In this document: in pieces, positions 25,574 to 34,781 of the stretch
Position numbering within the stretch: the stretch's first letter is position 1
Layout: each line of letters begins with the position of its first letter
Assembly: GCF_038002605.1 (NCBI RefSeq)
Contig: NZ_JBBOCT010000001.1
Location: forward strand, 2,170,001-2,234,000
Direction of reading: 5' to 3'
DNA from: Bacillus sp. FSL K6-3431
Lineage (GTDB): Bacteria; Bacillota; Bacilli; Bacillales; Bacillaceae_C
Length of the DNA: 64,000 nucleotides
Notes under the pieces: model-generated
The model's input: only the letters and a program-made list of their open reading frames with translations
Database searches by the model: none
What the model was told of the DNA's origin: nothing
Made by a program: the position numbers and the translations under genes

Positions 25574-25948
25574 CTATTGGTAAAACACTTTATCAATATT
25601 ATATTTCGCTCGTTTCATATTGATTAAATAGGTTTCATAAATCTCACGTTCCATCGGATCTTCAATAAAGGAAACAGTTATTCTCTTAACCTCATCACGA
25701 TTATTTTTGATAGGAGAAACCGAATCCTCAAAATGCTTCTTTACGCGTTGGCGAAGCTTCCGTGCTTTTCCTACGAATAATAACTCATCACGATCATTAT
25801 AAAACTGAAAAATACCACCTTTATCACGAGGGATCTCATGAAAATCGATAAATCCGTAAATCGGTTTAATTGGCGCTTCATCGTTTTCAATCACTTGCTT
25901 ACGCTGCGTAATCGTTAGATCTGCTGCGGGTTCTTTAATATTAATCAC
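25574..25948 (-). CDS. GIY-YIG domain endonuclease-like protein
   Basis: The 124-residue protein carries a GIY-YIG-type fold in which the first motif reads GGIFQFYN and the second VGKARKLRQRVKKHF, resembling the UvrC N-terminal nuclease. REIYETYLINMKRAKYNID supplies the Glu and Asn positions. Translation begins at a GTG behind GAGGACG. Such single-domain proteins are common in Bacillus; their targets are unknown. It is transcribed alone, with a terminator. Confidence 0.8.
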   Translation of the reverse strand: MINIKEPAADLTITQRKQVIENDEAPIKPIYGFIDFHEIPRDKGGIFQFYNDRDELLFVGKARKLRQRVKKHFEDSVSPIKNNRDEVKRITVSFIEDPMEREIYETYLINMKRAKYNIDKVFYQ

Positions 25949-26062
25949 ATCATCACGTCCTCTATATTCTCAAGGGCTAATATTATCACATTTGAAAAGG
26001 CAAATCTATAAAAGGCTTGTGGCTATACCTGTTTTGAATTGTTAAACTTTATTTTTCTGTGC

Positions 26063-26767
26063 TTACTTCTTTTCATACATTTCCTTGAAATACTCTAATT
26101 TATTCGTCGTACCTAGTACGGATGGATAGCGTTGCATCTTTTCAAACTGCCCTTCTGTATCAACCGGCCATACGACAATCGTAATTCCAGCCTCCTCGCA
26201 GAGTTGAACATAATAATCTGTTAGATATTCCACTCTTAAAGACAAATATGTCGCCTTTATTTCCTTCATAAATGGAATAACCGCCGGCGAGGCTCCATGT
26301 TGGATAATACCTAATTCTATTTCATCAGATAACTTTCGCATCCTCTCCACGGAAAAATGGTCAAATGAATTTACATATACTTGACTAAGCATGCCCGTTT
26401 TAATAATGACTTCAATCACAGCCTCTTCCAAACCTGGATATAGGTCTCCATGTTGTTTCAACTCGATACTAACAATCATTTTATCCTTTGCAAACAGAAG
26501 CCCTTCTTCCAATGTAGGAATGTACTCATTTTCACCTACAACAAGCTGCTTTAACTCTTCATATGTAAAGTCCTTAATCATCCCTTTGCCATTAGTCATT
26601 CTATTAATTGTTATATCGTGCATGAGGATGGGAATGCCGTCTTTGCTTAGATGAACGTCCAATTCCAAATGTGTAAACCCAAGGTCATAAGCAGCTTGAT
26701 AAGCAGATAGCGTGTTTTCTGGATATTTCACAGGGTAACCCCGATGGGCCAGTGCTCTTACTTTCAT
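26063..26767 (-). CDS. Glycerophosphodiester phosphodiesterase
   Basis: The 234-residue TIM-barrel enzyme has the family signatures AHRGYPVKYPENT with the catalytic His-Arg and Glu, LELDVHLSKDGIPILMHD with the metal ligands and second His, and SIELKQ. It cleaves glycerophosphodiesters to glycerol 3-phosphate and an alcohol. No signal peptide is present, so it should be cytoplasmic (YqiK/YhdW-like). GAGGGG precedes the ATG. Confidence 0.93.
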   Translation of the reverse strand: MKVRALAHRGYPVKYPENTLSAYQAAYDLGFTHLELDVHLSKDGIPILMHDITINRMTNGKGMIKDFTYEELKQLVVGENEYIPTLEEGLLFAKDKMIVSIELKQHGDLYPGLEEAVIEVIIKTGMLSQVYVNSFDHFSVERMRKLSDEIELGIIQHGASPAVIPFMKEIKATYLSLRVEYLTDYYVQLCEEAGITIVVWPVDTEGQFEKMQRYPSVLGTTNKLEYFKEMYEKK

Positions 26768-26945
26768 TCGTATCCCCTCTTCACTTTTATTTTTATACTT
26801 GTAGACAATTTCGAATTATTTAATTTCATGTTCTATCATATCAATTCCATTCTTTTTTTTAAAGGCATAACCTATGTATAAACATATGTTTTCATTAAGC
26901 AATCATAGCAGCAAGAAATGTCGTTTGGATACTATCTCATACTCT

Positions 26946-26977
26946 TTTTTAAAGAAAAAAGCCAACCATAAAGGCTG
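26946..26977 (-). terminator. Terminator after the DUF2269 gene
   Basis: AGCC (26960-26963) and GGCT (26973-26976) make a short stem with a T-run on the minus strand, about 50 bases past the gene. Confidence 0.5.
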
Positions 26978-27026
26978 ACTCATGTATGTATTATTAGGTT
27001 AGTAGTTAATCTGCTATTCTTTATAT

Positions 27027-27482
27027 TTAAAATGGTTTTAAAATCATTAATACAATGATGACTAAGAAAATAAAACTTCCGATGTTTTCATAAAAGTCTA
27101 GCTTTTTTGATAAGCGCTTATATTCTTCTGGAATTCGATCACCCTTATGGGAGTTTAATAAGGCTTTAATAGGTTTAGATATTGGGGATAGCAATATAGG
27201 ACCCATTGCTAATCCAATTAAAAAGAGAGTTAAACTTACTACATACCATCCAGTCTGAAATAACCTTGGATTTATTACACCCATTAACAAACCCGATACG
27301 ACTAAAAGGATTCCACCAATCATAACCATCATATGGATACGATGCTTAATAACATAAGCATTTCGTAACTCTGTCATTGTTTTTGCAGATTTTGCGATCA
27401 TGCTTAAAACAAAACCAGGACCCATACCGAGAATAGCGGAAAATATATGTATAAAAACTAGTATTTTATAAAATGTGGCCAA
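27027..27482 (-). CDS. DUF2269 family membrane protein
   Basis: The 151-residue protein has four hydrophobic segments (about 5-25, 48-68, 75-98, 125-148) and the DUF2269 start FYKILVFIHIFSAILGMGPGF. It begins at a TTG behind GGAGG. It lies 32 bases after the truncated haemoglobin gene on the same strand, so the two are probably co-transcribed. Its histidines in the first and second helices could bind heme, which would fit the globin neighbour, but this is inference. Confidence 0.8.
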   Translation of the reverse strand: MATFYKILVFIHIFSAILGMGPGFVLSMIAKSAKTMTELRNAYVIKHRIHMMVMIGGILLVVSGLLMGVINPRLFQTGWYVVSLTLFLIGLAMGPILLSPISKPIKALLNSHKGDRIPEEYKRLSKKLDFYENIGSFIFLVIIVLMILKPF

Positions 27483-27514
27483 TCTTTATCCTCCGTTCAA
27501 CAGCTGCAACACCA

Positions 27515-27907
27515 CTATTTATTCTCTTCTGAATTAACCATAATTGCTGCAACTTGTGTTAATCGTTCATAAAACATTGCCCCAGCTGGGTGATCATGCA
27601 AACCAACTTCTTCAAATGCTTCATGCATACAGCGTAGCCAGCTTTGAGCACGAGTGGGTGTAACTTCAAACGGTAGATGGCGATGTCTCATTGCTGGGGG
27701 ACCAAATTCTTGACTATAAAGTGGTGGACCACCAAGAAACTGAGTCAAAAACATTCGTTGTTTCCGCATGATTTCGTTTATATCCCCTTCAAAAAGAGGA
27801 ATTAAATTTGGATCTTTATATACTTTTGGATAAAAAGCATGAACCAATTCGCTAATAGTAGTCGGGCCTATTTGATCATACAATGTTTGTAAACGAGGTT
27901 TTTCCAC
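27515..27907 (-). CDS. yjbI: Truncated haemoglobin, group II (YjbI-like)
   Basis: The 130-residue globin has the group II pattern: YDQIGPTTISELVHAFYPKV at the start, then FLGGPPLYSQEFG, PAMRHRHLPF with the proximal His, and AQSWLRCMHEAFEEV with the conserved Trp. It binds heme and O2 and is linked to oxygen or thiol stress handling. Starts at GTG behind AGGAGG. It leads an apparent two-gene unit with the DUF2269 membrane protein. Confidence 0.93.
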   Translation of the reverse strand: MEKPRLQTLYDQIGPTTISELVHAFYPKVYKDPNLIPLFEGDINEIMRKQRMFLTQFLGGPPLYSQEFGPPAMRHRHLPFEVTPTRAQSWLRCMHEAFEEVGLHDHPAGAMFYERLTQVAAIMVNSEENK

Positions 27908-28213
27908 TGTTCATTCCTCCTGATTGTTTCTTTCTTATTAGTATATACTATTAACTGTATTTTTTTGTGATATCAATTACAGCGCTAGATATTAACAAAA
28001 AAATATGCAATATTTTAATTACAAACTTCAAAACAATCGTTCAAATGCTTCGTTTTTATTTTCACATAATATTTTCCTTGTCAGAAAAGAATAGTACAAG
28101 TGTAAATTTCAAATTAAAAAGCTTCAATAAACAGTTCCTTTGAACACAATTCGCGTGCGTGATACAGTACTTGTGTACAGAAGTTATCGTTTCATCATTT
28201 AGGAGGGAATTCA
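27908..28213. other. Intergenic region between divergent globin and oxidoreductase genes
   Basis: This A/T-rich stretch probably holds two divergent promoters. A small palindrome GTACTTGTGTAC lies at about 28167, 35-50 bases before the plus-strand gene, and could be an operator. No gene is seen. Confidence 0.4.
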
Positions 28214-29242
28214 ATGACAAAAACAAATCAACAAATCATTTTGGCTAAACGTCCGAAAGGTCTACCAGATGGGGATACTTTTTCATTTATCGCCAATGAA
28301 ATACCTTCCATTAGCGATGGTGAAGTTCTCATCCACACTTTGTATGTATCTGTCGATCCTTATATGCGGGGACGAATGTCAGATGTAAAATCCTACGTTA
28401 AGCCATTTCCAATTGGAGAAGTCATTGAAGGCGGAGTGATTGGAGAAATCATTGAATCCAAATCTAATGATTTTGAAAAAGGTGATTTCGTAATCGGAAA
28501 TCTCGGCTGGCAGAAATATTCGGCTGCCAATGAAAAAGCTATCAGAAAAATAGATCCTGCTCTTGCTCCTATCACTACTTATCTTGGAGTTCTTGGCATG
28601 ACTGGTTTAACTGCCTATTTTGGATTACTAGATATCGGTAAACCAAAAGCAGGAGAAACAGTTGTTGTCTCCGGAGCTGCGGGAGCTGTCGGTTCCATTG
28701 TTGGACAAATTGCAAAAATTCAAGGTGCTCGTGTTATTGGTATTGCTGGCACAGATGAAAAAGTCCAACTTTTAAAAAGTAAATTAGGATTTGACGAAGT
28801 GATTAATTATAAAACAGAAACAAATATGGCCGATGCAATTGAAAAAGCATGTCCAAATGGCGTAGATGTTTATTTCGATAACGTTGGCGGCGAAATTTCA
28901 GATGCAGTTATGCAACACTTAAATAACTTTGCTCGTATCCCAGTTTGCGGTGCTATCTCAACATATAACAAAACAGAAGCTGATATCGGCCCACGTGTTC
29001 AAGGTAAACTCGTAAAAACACGCTCGCTTATAAAAGGCTTTCTTGTTGGAGATTACAGCAACCAGTCCACTGAAGGTGCTGAGCAGCTTGGAAAATGGTT
29101 AAGCGAAGGGAAACTACAATACGAAGAAACAATTATCGAAGGTTTTGAAAATATTCCTGAAGCATTTATTGGCTTGTTCAAAGGAACGAATAAAGGCAAG
29201 CTTCTTGTCAAAACAGATGACCCTGAAATAGGAAAATTGTAA
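28214..29242 (+). CDS. NADP-dependent alkenal/one oxidoreductase (MDR family, YfmJ/CurA-like)
   Basis: The 342-residue medium-chain reductase lacks the zinc ligands. It has the leukotriene B4 12-hydroxydehydrogenase-type features VSVDPYMRGRM, TAYFGLLDIGKPKAGETV, the nucleotide-binding SGAAGAVGSIVGQIAK and FDNVGGE. It reduces activated double bonds of alpha,beta-unsaturated carbonyls with NADPH in the cytoplasm. AGGAGGG precedes the ATG. It is a single gene with a terminator. Confidence 0.93.
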   Translation: MTKTNQQIILAKRPKGLPDGDTFSFIANEIPSISDGEVLIHTLYVSVDPYMRGRMSDVKSYVKPFPIGEVIEGGVIGEIIESKSNDFEKGDFVIGNLGWQKYSAANEKAIRKIDPALAPITTYLGVLGMTGLTAYFGLLDIGKPKAGETVVVSGAAGAVGSIVGQIAKIQGARVIGIAGTDEKVQLLKSKLGFDEVINYKTETNMADAIEKACPNGVDVYFDNVGGEISDAVMQHLNNFARIPVCGAISTYNKTEADIGPRVQGKLVKTRSLIKGFLVGDYSNQSTEGAEQLGKWLSEGKLQYEETIIEGFENIPEAFIGLFKGTNKGKLLVKTDDPEIGKL

Positions 29243-29287
29243 TCAGTATTGGAATAAAAATAGACCTAGCATTCGTTCAAATAAAGA

Positions 29288-29323
29288 AATAACCGTCAAT
29301 CCCAAGGGGGAAGGACGGTTATT
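29288..29323. terminator. Bidirectional terminator
   Basis: AATAACCGTC and GACGGTTATT enclose a 16-base loop between the convergent oxidoreductase and VWA genes. Confidence 0.8.
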
Positions 29324-29371
29324 CAATTATTATCATAGATGATAGGCGATATGATTGAATGTTTTTAGCAT

Positions 29372-30745
29372 TTATTCATTCTTTTTATCTATCGTTTCAT
29401 TTATCTTTTTATTCCCCTCGTCGACGTATTCACTCCATTCCGCGTTTCCATTATCAACACTTTCTCCCCATGCCTGGTTTCCAGCGTCTACCGCATATCC
29501 CCATTTTGCATTTCCGTAATCAACAACTATGGAAAACATTTGAGAGGCAGGATGATCATAATCATCAAATCCTTTTTTCAGATAACTTTGTGCCTTTTTT
29601 AATCGTTCTTTTTCAAGATTGCTTTTTCTTTTCATACTTTCTTTTGTACTACTTGCTAACTTTTTCTTTTCTTGCTTGATTTCTAACGCCTGCGATTTTC
29701 CAGCTTCTTTCCATTCACGCCATTTTTTCTGTATCTCTTCGTATTGTACTCGCATATACTTTTTAAAATCACGTTCTGAATTTACATAAGTAAACTCTCC
29801 TTTACCAGCTGTCGCTACTTCTTTTAGTAGTTTCTGCCCTGCATCATCGACATCAAAACCGATGATGTTCACAACTGTTTCGATGTCATCAGCAACTAAA
29901 GCTTCCGCTGCTTTAACTGGGTCTCCATCACATGTTTCAATTCCATCACTTACAACATATACAACGACATCTTCCGTATTTTCCGGTATATCTTCCTTTA
30001 CAGTTTCTAAAGCTAAGGCAATCGGAGTCCATCCTGCCGGTTTTACTTTATCAAGAGATTGCTGGAACTTTTGGTGATCAAAATTGGCATTGTAAAAGTT
30101 CTCCGAACTGCTACATGAAAGTTTTTTATCTGCATCAGAGCCTGAACCTTTATGACCATACACACGCATCGAAATCGTTGCATTTTCCGGCACTTGCTCG
30201 GCAAACTCCATGACAGCTGCTTTTGCGGCTTCCATTCTTGTCTTACTGCCTGATAACGCCTTCATACTCCCACTTGCATCAATTAAAATCGCATAATGCG
30301 CAGTTTTTAATGTTGGCGAATTTACTGTTTCATCAGGGCGATCCACATCGACATTAACGGTTGGATCAAAGTTCACTAGTGTTTCCATTTCTTCATGATA
30401 GTCCTCAGCAAGCAAATAAAGCATCTCATCCATATATTGCTCCTGTGTTAAATCATCTGGCAATTGTTCAAGTGCTTCGTTCACTTTTTCCTCATCGTAC
30501 TGATCTCCACTATAAATGCCAGGATAACGTAATAATTGTTTTTCTATATCAGTAAATTCACGACCTGCATTTTCAATTTCATAAAACTTTACTTCCTTTG
30601 GTGTGTATTCGACTTCTGCTTCTTCATGTTCTGTTTGCTTGATATCTGCATCTACAGATTTAGACTTTGCTGGTAGCTCCTCTTTTGATGAACATGCAGT
30701 TAATAAAAATGTTAAAATGACTATTCCGTATAGCAACTTCTTCAC
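29372..30745 (-). CDS. VWA-domain lipoprotein
   Basis: The 457-residue protein starts at GTG behind AAAGGAG and has a lipoprotein signal peptide ending in LTACSS (Cys about 18). A von Willebrand A domain (about 145-330) carries the metal-site motif DASGSM and a DGIETCDGD turn. A charged helical section follows. The end has about three 11-residue repeats of the type YAVDAGNQAWG, SVDNGNAEW, YVDEGNKK. It should be anchored on the outer face of the membrane and bind a protein ligand. Bacillus homologues are annotated YabS/vWA-like without known function. Confidence 0.85.
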   Translation of the reverse strand: MKKLLYGIVILTFLLTACSSKEELPAKSKSVDADIKQTEHEEAEVEYTPKEVKFYEIENAGREFTDIEKQLLRYPGIYSGDQYDEEKVNEALEQLPDDLTQEQYMDEMLYLLAEDYHEEMETLVNFDPTVNVDVDRPDETVNSPTLKTAHYAILIDASGSMKALSGSKTRMEAAKAAVMEFAEQVPENATISMRVYGHKGSGSDADKKLSCSSSENFYNANFDHQKFQQSLDKVKPAGWTPIALALETVKEDIPENTEDVVVYVVSDGIETCDGDPVKAAEALVADDIETVVNIIGFDVDDAGQKLLKEVATAGKGEFTYVNSERDFKKYMRVQYEEIQKKWREWKEAGKSQALEIKQEKKKLASSTKESMKRKSNLEKERLKKAQSYLKKGFDDYDHPASQMFSIVVDYGNAKWGYAVDAGNQAWGESVDNGNAEWSEYVDEGNKKINETIDKKNE

Positions 30746-30781
30746 AAATTGATCTCCTTTAACAGACAGAATAGCAACCAT

Positions 30782-31371
30782 TATATACCAAATACATTCA
30801 TCTAAAAAGGTACAAAATGACTATTTAACTTTCATCCTATATTTCTGCGTTAATACAATGCAAAATATGATTAGAATATGTTTTTTTAACTATTTATTTC
30901 TTAAACTAGGATATTGTGCTTCTATCGAAGGATCAATATTTTTTCCGTCACGATTTCATACTGCCAATCATCACCAAAATTATACATATACAAATTTATC
31001 CTTTTCAGTTAAAACAAGTCTGACAGTTTTTTATTTTTCCATCGAATGTCTCACACATAGAAAAGTTCCAAGCATGTTAATGTTTTAAACTAATCTCCAT
31101 ACCATCTACTTTCTACCCATCCCTCTTGTCCACCATAACGTATACAATTATAGCTTGGAGCACCTCGTGAAATGGATAAAAGGTCAAATCACAGTCAATC
31201 CGTCATCTTCTATAACCGATGGAACAACCTCACCTAAGGCAGGAATCTTTTCTCATGATGTAAGGGGAATAAGCGGGAAGTTGCTAATAGAAACTTTCAT
31301 ATTGACCAAAAAAATAAGATAAATGTGTAGGCGATGGTGGTACTGAATTGATCGCTGTATAATCCTAAAAG
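30782..31371. other. Long spacer without recognised gene
   Basis: About 590 A/T-rich bases lie between the VWA gene and the transporter terminator. A 76-codon plus-strand frame (30858-31088) has no ribosome site and a Phe/Ser/Tyr-rich, improbable sequence. Nothing else was recognised. Confidence 0.5.
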
Positions 31372-31412
31372 AAATAACCGCCCTCTAATATGAAAGAGTA
31401 ACGGTTTTTTTG
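31372..31412. terminator. Terminator after the NRAMP-like gene
   Basis: AACCG with CGGTT, plus an inner CTCT/AGAG stem, is followed by T-runs, most clearly TTTTTTT on the plus strand. It sits 17 bases beyond the transporter stop. Confidence 0.65.
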
Positions 31413-31428
31413 TACATGATTGAGTTCC

Positions 31429-32667
31429 TTAGGAAAAGAAAATATTCCTTATATTATTAAAAGCGAGATATATTAAAACGAGTAAACCCAATACTCCTAT
31501 AATATTTTTCCATAAAGAGTTCCTCAATGAACCCATAATCTTTTTATCGTTCGCTACAACCAAAATGGCAATTGCAATAAATGGCACAACTATGATCGTA
31601 ATTGCTTGTGCAAAAATAATCAGATTAACTGGTGCTTTTCCAAAAATAACACCAATGGACGATCCAAAAATCATAACAAGAATAATCGAAAGTTTAACTG
31701 GCATATTGGAAAGCTTATTGCCAAGACCAAGCCCGTCTGCAAGCATTGCCCCACCAATTGTTGCATTTCCTATCAATGAGGAAAATGAAGCTCCTAATAA
31801 ACCGAGCATAAAAATAAAAGTAGACCACGAACCAAATAATGGAGTGAGAGCAAAACCCATTTCAGATGCATCATCAACAACTAGACCCTGTGGTCTTAAA
31901 ATGGCGGAAGCAGCAATCATTATTAAAAATGATATGAATCCTAATATAAAAATACCAAGATATGATTCACGCATCCCCGATTTTGCGTCTTTGATTGTCC
32001 ATCCTTTCTCCTTTACTAAATAGGATTGATAAATGGCACCCACAATCGAAAAACTAGTGGCAAATAACGCAATAACTAGCCCCATACTACCTGATGGAAG
32101 TGTTGGTACAAATCCAGATATAATTGAGCCAAAAGATGGTTTTACTAAAATTACGGTTACTAAAAAGGCCAGTAACATCGTCAAAACTAAGATCAACATA
32201 ATTTTTTCAAGAATTGCATAAAATTGTTTTGTAAATAACAAAGCTATCCCTAATATAGTCATTAATATAATCCATAATGCTGAACTAGCTCCTGTGATCG
32301 ATGAAACAGCAATTCCAGTACCGATCGCGTTCCCCGCCTGAAACGAAGCAGTCACAAGAAACGCGCCCACCCCAATCAAAACTCCTGCAAACTTACCCCA
32401 ACGTTCTTTTACAACATCTATAAAACTATTTTCTGCTGCCAAACCAATGCGTGTACTCATTTCTGTAAATACCATCATAAATAATACAGCAAGTACTAAT
32501 GCCCAAACAAGCTGTGTCCCGTAGATTGCTCCGATCTTCGATGAAAGTGTGATACTACCTGGCCCAAGCACTAATGCAGAAGTAATAAACGCTGGCCCTA
32601 AAAAACGTAAAAACCCTTTCTTTTCTTTACGAATACCACTTGTAACTGCATTCATTTTTGATTCCAT
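31429..32667 (-). CDS. NRAMP/SLC11-like transporter with altered ion-site motifs
   Basis: The 412-residue protein has 11 hydrophobic segments and the overall NRAMP pattern (FLGPAFITSALVLGPGSIT for helix 1, TEMSTRIGLA in helix 2-3). Metal-transporting NRAMPs need DPGN in helix 1 and MPH in helix 6. Here the corresponding helix 1 segment is GPGSIT, and the helix 6 region reads GAIYQSYLV. The metal ligands are therefore lost, and manganese transport cannot be assumed. It may carry another ion or a small solute. It is a single gene without a visible metal-responsive operator. Confidence 0.8.
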   Translation of the reverse strand: MESKMNAVTSGIRKEKKGFLRFLGPAFITSALVLGPGSITLSSKIGAIYGTQLVWALVLAVLFMMVFTEMSTRIGLAAENSFIDVVKERWGKFAGVLIGVGAFLVTASFQAGNAIGTGIAVSSITGASSALWIILMTILGIALLFTKQFYAILEKIMLILVLTMLLAFLVTVILVKPSFGSIISGFVPTLPSGSMGLVIALFATSFSIVGAIYQSYLVKEKGWTIKDAKSGMRESYLGIFILGFISFLIMIAASAILRPQGLVVDDASEMGFALTPLFGSWSTFIFMLGLLGASFSSLIGNATIGGAMLADGLGLGNKLSNMPVKLSIILVMIFGSSIGVIFGKAPVNLIIFAQAITIIVVPFIAIAILVVANDKKIMGSLRNSLWKNIIGVLGLLVLIYLAFNNIRNIFFS

Positions 32668-33209
32668 CTAATCAACACCCCCTTAGATAGTTACATACTC
32701 TTATTCGCCTTCCTATCATAATATATGATAATTCAAATAGTTTACATGTCTTTTATAAGTCTTTAATTGCAGGTACAATTATCACTCCCCGTTCTAACAT
32801 AGGAATGAACAGTAACATATAGTCTTAATAGTGACGTAATTACTCTGCACTAAATTCAATAGACATCATACTCTTTACTATCCTATTCATTATTTGTGTT
32901 TGCAAAGTCTCTAAACTATCTTTTCCAAAATTATTCAACAAGGGACTTATTCAGATTACCTTTCAACTTAAGCTTTGCTTCAAATTTCTCAGACTTTCGT
33001 ATAGTAGCTCCCCTTTTTATAGTACTGATTCTAATCATTTATCTTACTGTACGAATAAGACTTAGATAAAAGATATTTGCTTTAACTTAGAAATTTCATT
33101 ATTAGATATAACTTTATCCAGTAGGACGGACGATCTGGCCTCTTCATTCTTAATATCGAGTGCCTTTTTATCCCAAATCTAAGTACTAGAAGTTCCCATT
33201 ATGGTTCAT
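32668..33209. other. Spacer without recognised gene
   Basis: About 540 A/T-rich bases precede the collapsed duplicate. No open frame with a ribosome site, RNA or repeat was recognised. The end, near 33200, begins to match the leader of the 48.13 kb gene. Confidence 0.45.
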
Positions 33210-33477
33210 GTGCTTATTAAAAATCTTTTTTTGTTAGTTGTAAATATCCTATTGATCGGATTAACGTATTTATACCTTTATAAAGTTCGAAAATTAATCG
33301 GATTTCAATTATGTATTTAACAGGGGTTGCAAATGGGCATATGATGGGTATTTGGGAGGGGTAGCTGCGCAAAACAGCTTTATTTTTTTAGCCTTTTTAG
33401 AGCTGATCATTTTTCTTGTATTGTCCTGCTTATCCTCTCTGGAAAATATATAAAATGAGGAGATGAATGAAGATTGA
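33210..33477 (+). pseudogene. Decayed copy of the membrane protein gene at 48133-48576
   Basis: GTGCTTATTAAAAATCTT at the start corresponds to ATGCTGATTAAAAGTCTT of the intact gene. Later segments (GGATTAACGTATTTA, GCTGCGCAAAACAGCTTTAT, GAGGAGATGAATG-AGATTGA) match closely. A large internal piece is missing, stop codons are present, and the start is weak. It is a pseudogene within a duplicated block. Confidence 0.85.
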
Positions 33478-33597
33478 ACTTCTTCCTATACTTTATCCTC
33501 GCATTTAATAGTTTATTAGGATTGCTTTATTTGTATGATGATGTATAAAAATAGAAAGTTGCTAAGCCACCACTATGTAATGATTATGGCCATGTGT
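33474..33597 (+). pseudogene. Fragment of the second membrane protein gene (copy of 48573-49046)
   Basis: The start overlaps the preceding pseudogene as in the intact pair. The sequence matches the first third of the 48573 gene (TTTAATAGTTTA, ATGTATAAAAATAGAAA, TTGCTAAGC, ATGACTATGGC-like). It breaks off near 33597, where hydantoinase-derived sequence takes over. Confidence 0.8.
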
Positions 33598-33896
33598 AGT
33601 TAAAAAAGCGATTCCACATGAAAACAAGCACCGAAGATCTTCCTGTTGTACTTGTAGGTTGCGATGAAGCTCTTGGAAATATTAGCGGGACAGTTGAGCG
33701 CATCTACACTTTAGTAGATCAGAGCTATCATGATTTAATAGAGGAAGCAAAGTCCGAAGCAATTCAGGCAGCTATTGATTCAGGAGCAAATCCAGCCAAA
33801 ATTAAAATCATCAAACTAGAGGACTTTCCGCTCGCCTACTTACCTGGAAACGCAGCCTGAGTCAGTATCAATACGGTTGGACCACTTGCACTTTAA
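33598..33896 (+). pseudogene. C-terminal fragment of a hydantoinase/oxoprolinase gene (copy of 54255-54640)
   Basis: An 80-codon frame from 33618 encodes EDLPVVLVGCDEA, ISGTVERIYTLVDQSYHDL and LEDFPLAYLPGNAA. It matches the last 125 residues of the intact gene with an internal gap of about 30 residues. The frame ends early, but homology continues to a matching CTTTAAGG end. It lacks the ATPase-like N-terminus and must be non-functional. Confidence 0.88.
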
Positions 33897-34156
33897 GGAA
33901 ATCAAAAATCTTCAGTGCTTGCCCGTAACCCTTGTAATGGATATAATATGAGGCGGCTTTATGAAAACATAAAAAATTACGGTTGAATCAACTAGCGTAT
34001 TCAATACATAGTTGACTCGACCGTCCGTTTACTTTTTATATAAATGGAATCTGTTACACTGCGGCTGATAATTCCATTTCAGAATGCTAGCCGACTACAG
34101 TTATTAATGACTTTTTCTAACCTAAGAGCCCTGCATCCGTTCGACATCAATACTGA

Positions 34157-34612
34157 TTATATCTTTTCGAACCTCATCACATGGGTCGTTTCAGATGTAG
34201 TGTCGTCCAATTCGAAACCATTCGATCGATAAAACGCATCTGCCTTCGAAGATTCTGTTCTAACTGTCAGTTCATTAAAATAGGTACGTGAATGGTCGAT
34301 GATTTCTTTAAGTAGAAGTGATCCAGCACCTTGACGGCGGGCTTCCGATAATACATAAAACCTTCGTAAGCGCGCAACTTGTGTAACATCAGAAAAAGGA
34401 GATTGGTTGACTCCACCGATTGCAATAACATTCTCATCTACATTTCGAATACAGAATAGCGCTTCACCTGGCATACTAAACGTATTCTTACCATCCTTAT
34501 ATTCATCCACTAAACGTGACAAAAAACGATACCCTTCTAATTCACTTTCCTCTAGTAACTTTTCAATATCGATTATTTGCAAATCATTGACCCGTTCGAC
34601 TGAAAATCCCAT
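34157..34612 (-). CDS. GNAT family N-acetyltransferase
   Basis: The protein of about 151 residues has the GNAT pattern: VIAIGGVNQS (beta 4), RLRRFYVLSEARRQGAGSLL with the acetyl-CoA pyrophosphate-binding RRQGAG, and AFYRSNGFEL in the last third. The start at 34612 follows GGGGGA; an upstream ATG at 34630 overlaps that site. The substrate cannot be predicted. Single gene. Confidence 0.88.
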   Translation of the reverse strand: MGFSVERVNDLQIIDIEKLLEESELEGYRFLSRLVDEYKDGKNTFSMPGEALFCIRNVDENVIAIGGVNQSPFSDVTQVARLRRFYVLSEARRQGAGSLLLKEIIDHSRTYFNELTVRTESSKADAFYRSNGFELDDTTSETTHVMRFEKI

Positions 34613-34781
34613 CCATGTTCCCCCCATCAATTAATTGCTAGTGACTATACATTCTATTTCAACAGATACGCTAGAAAAGCCTGCATTAATAATCTAACAA
34701 TTAAAAATAACTCAAAGAGGTGTGATTCTAGTCCACTTTCTGTTTATTAATCTTTATGCAATGATATAACTAAATTTTATT

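Noticed and set aside
31565..32221. Long plus-strand frames opposite the NRAMP-like gene
   Set aside because: They mirror the transporter codons (Ile/Thr/Ala-rich antisense) and have no start signals.
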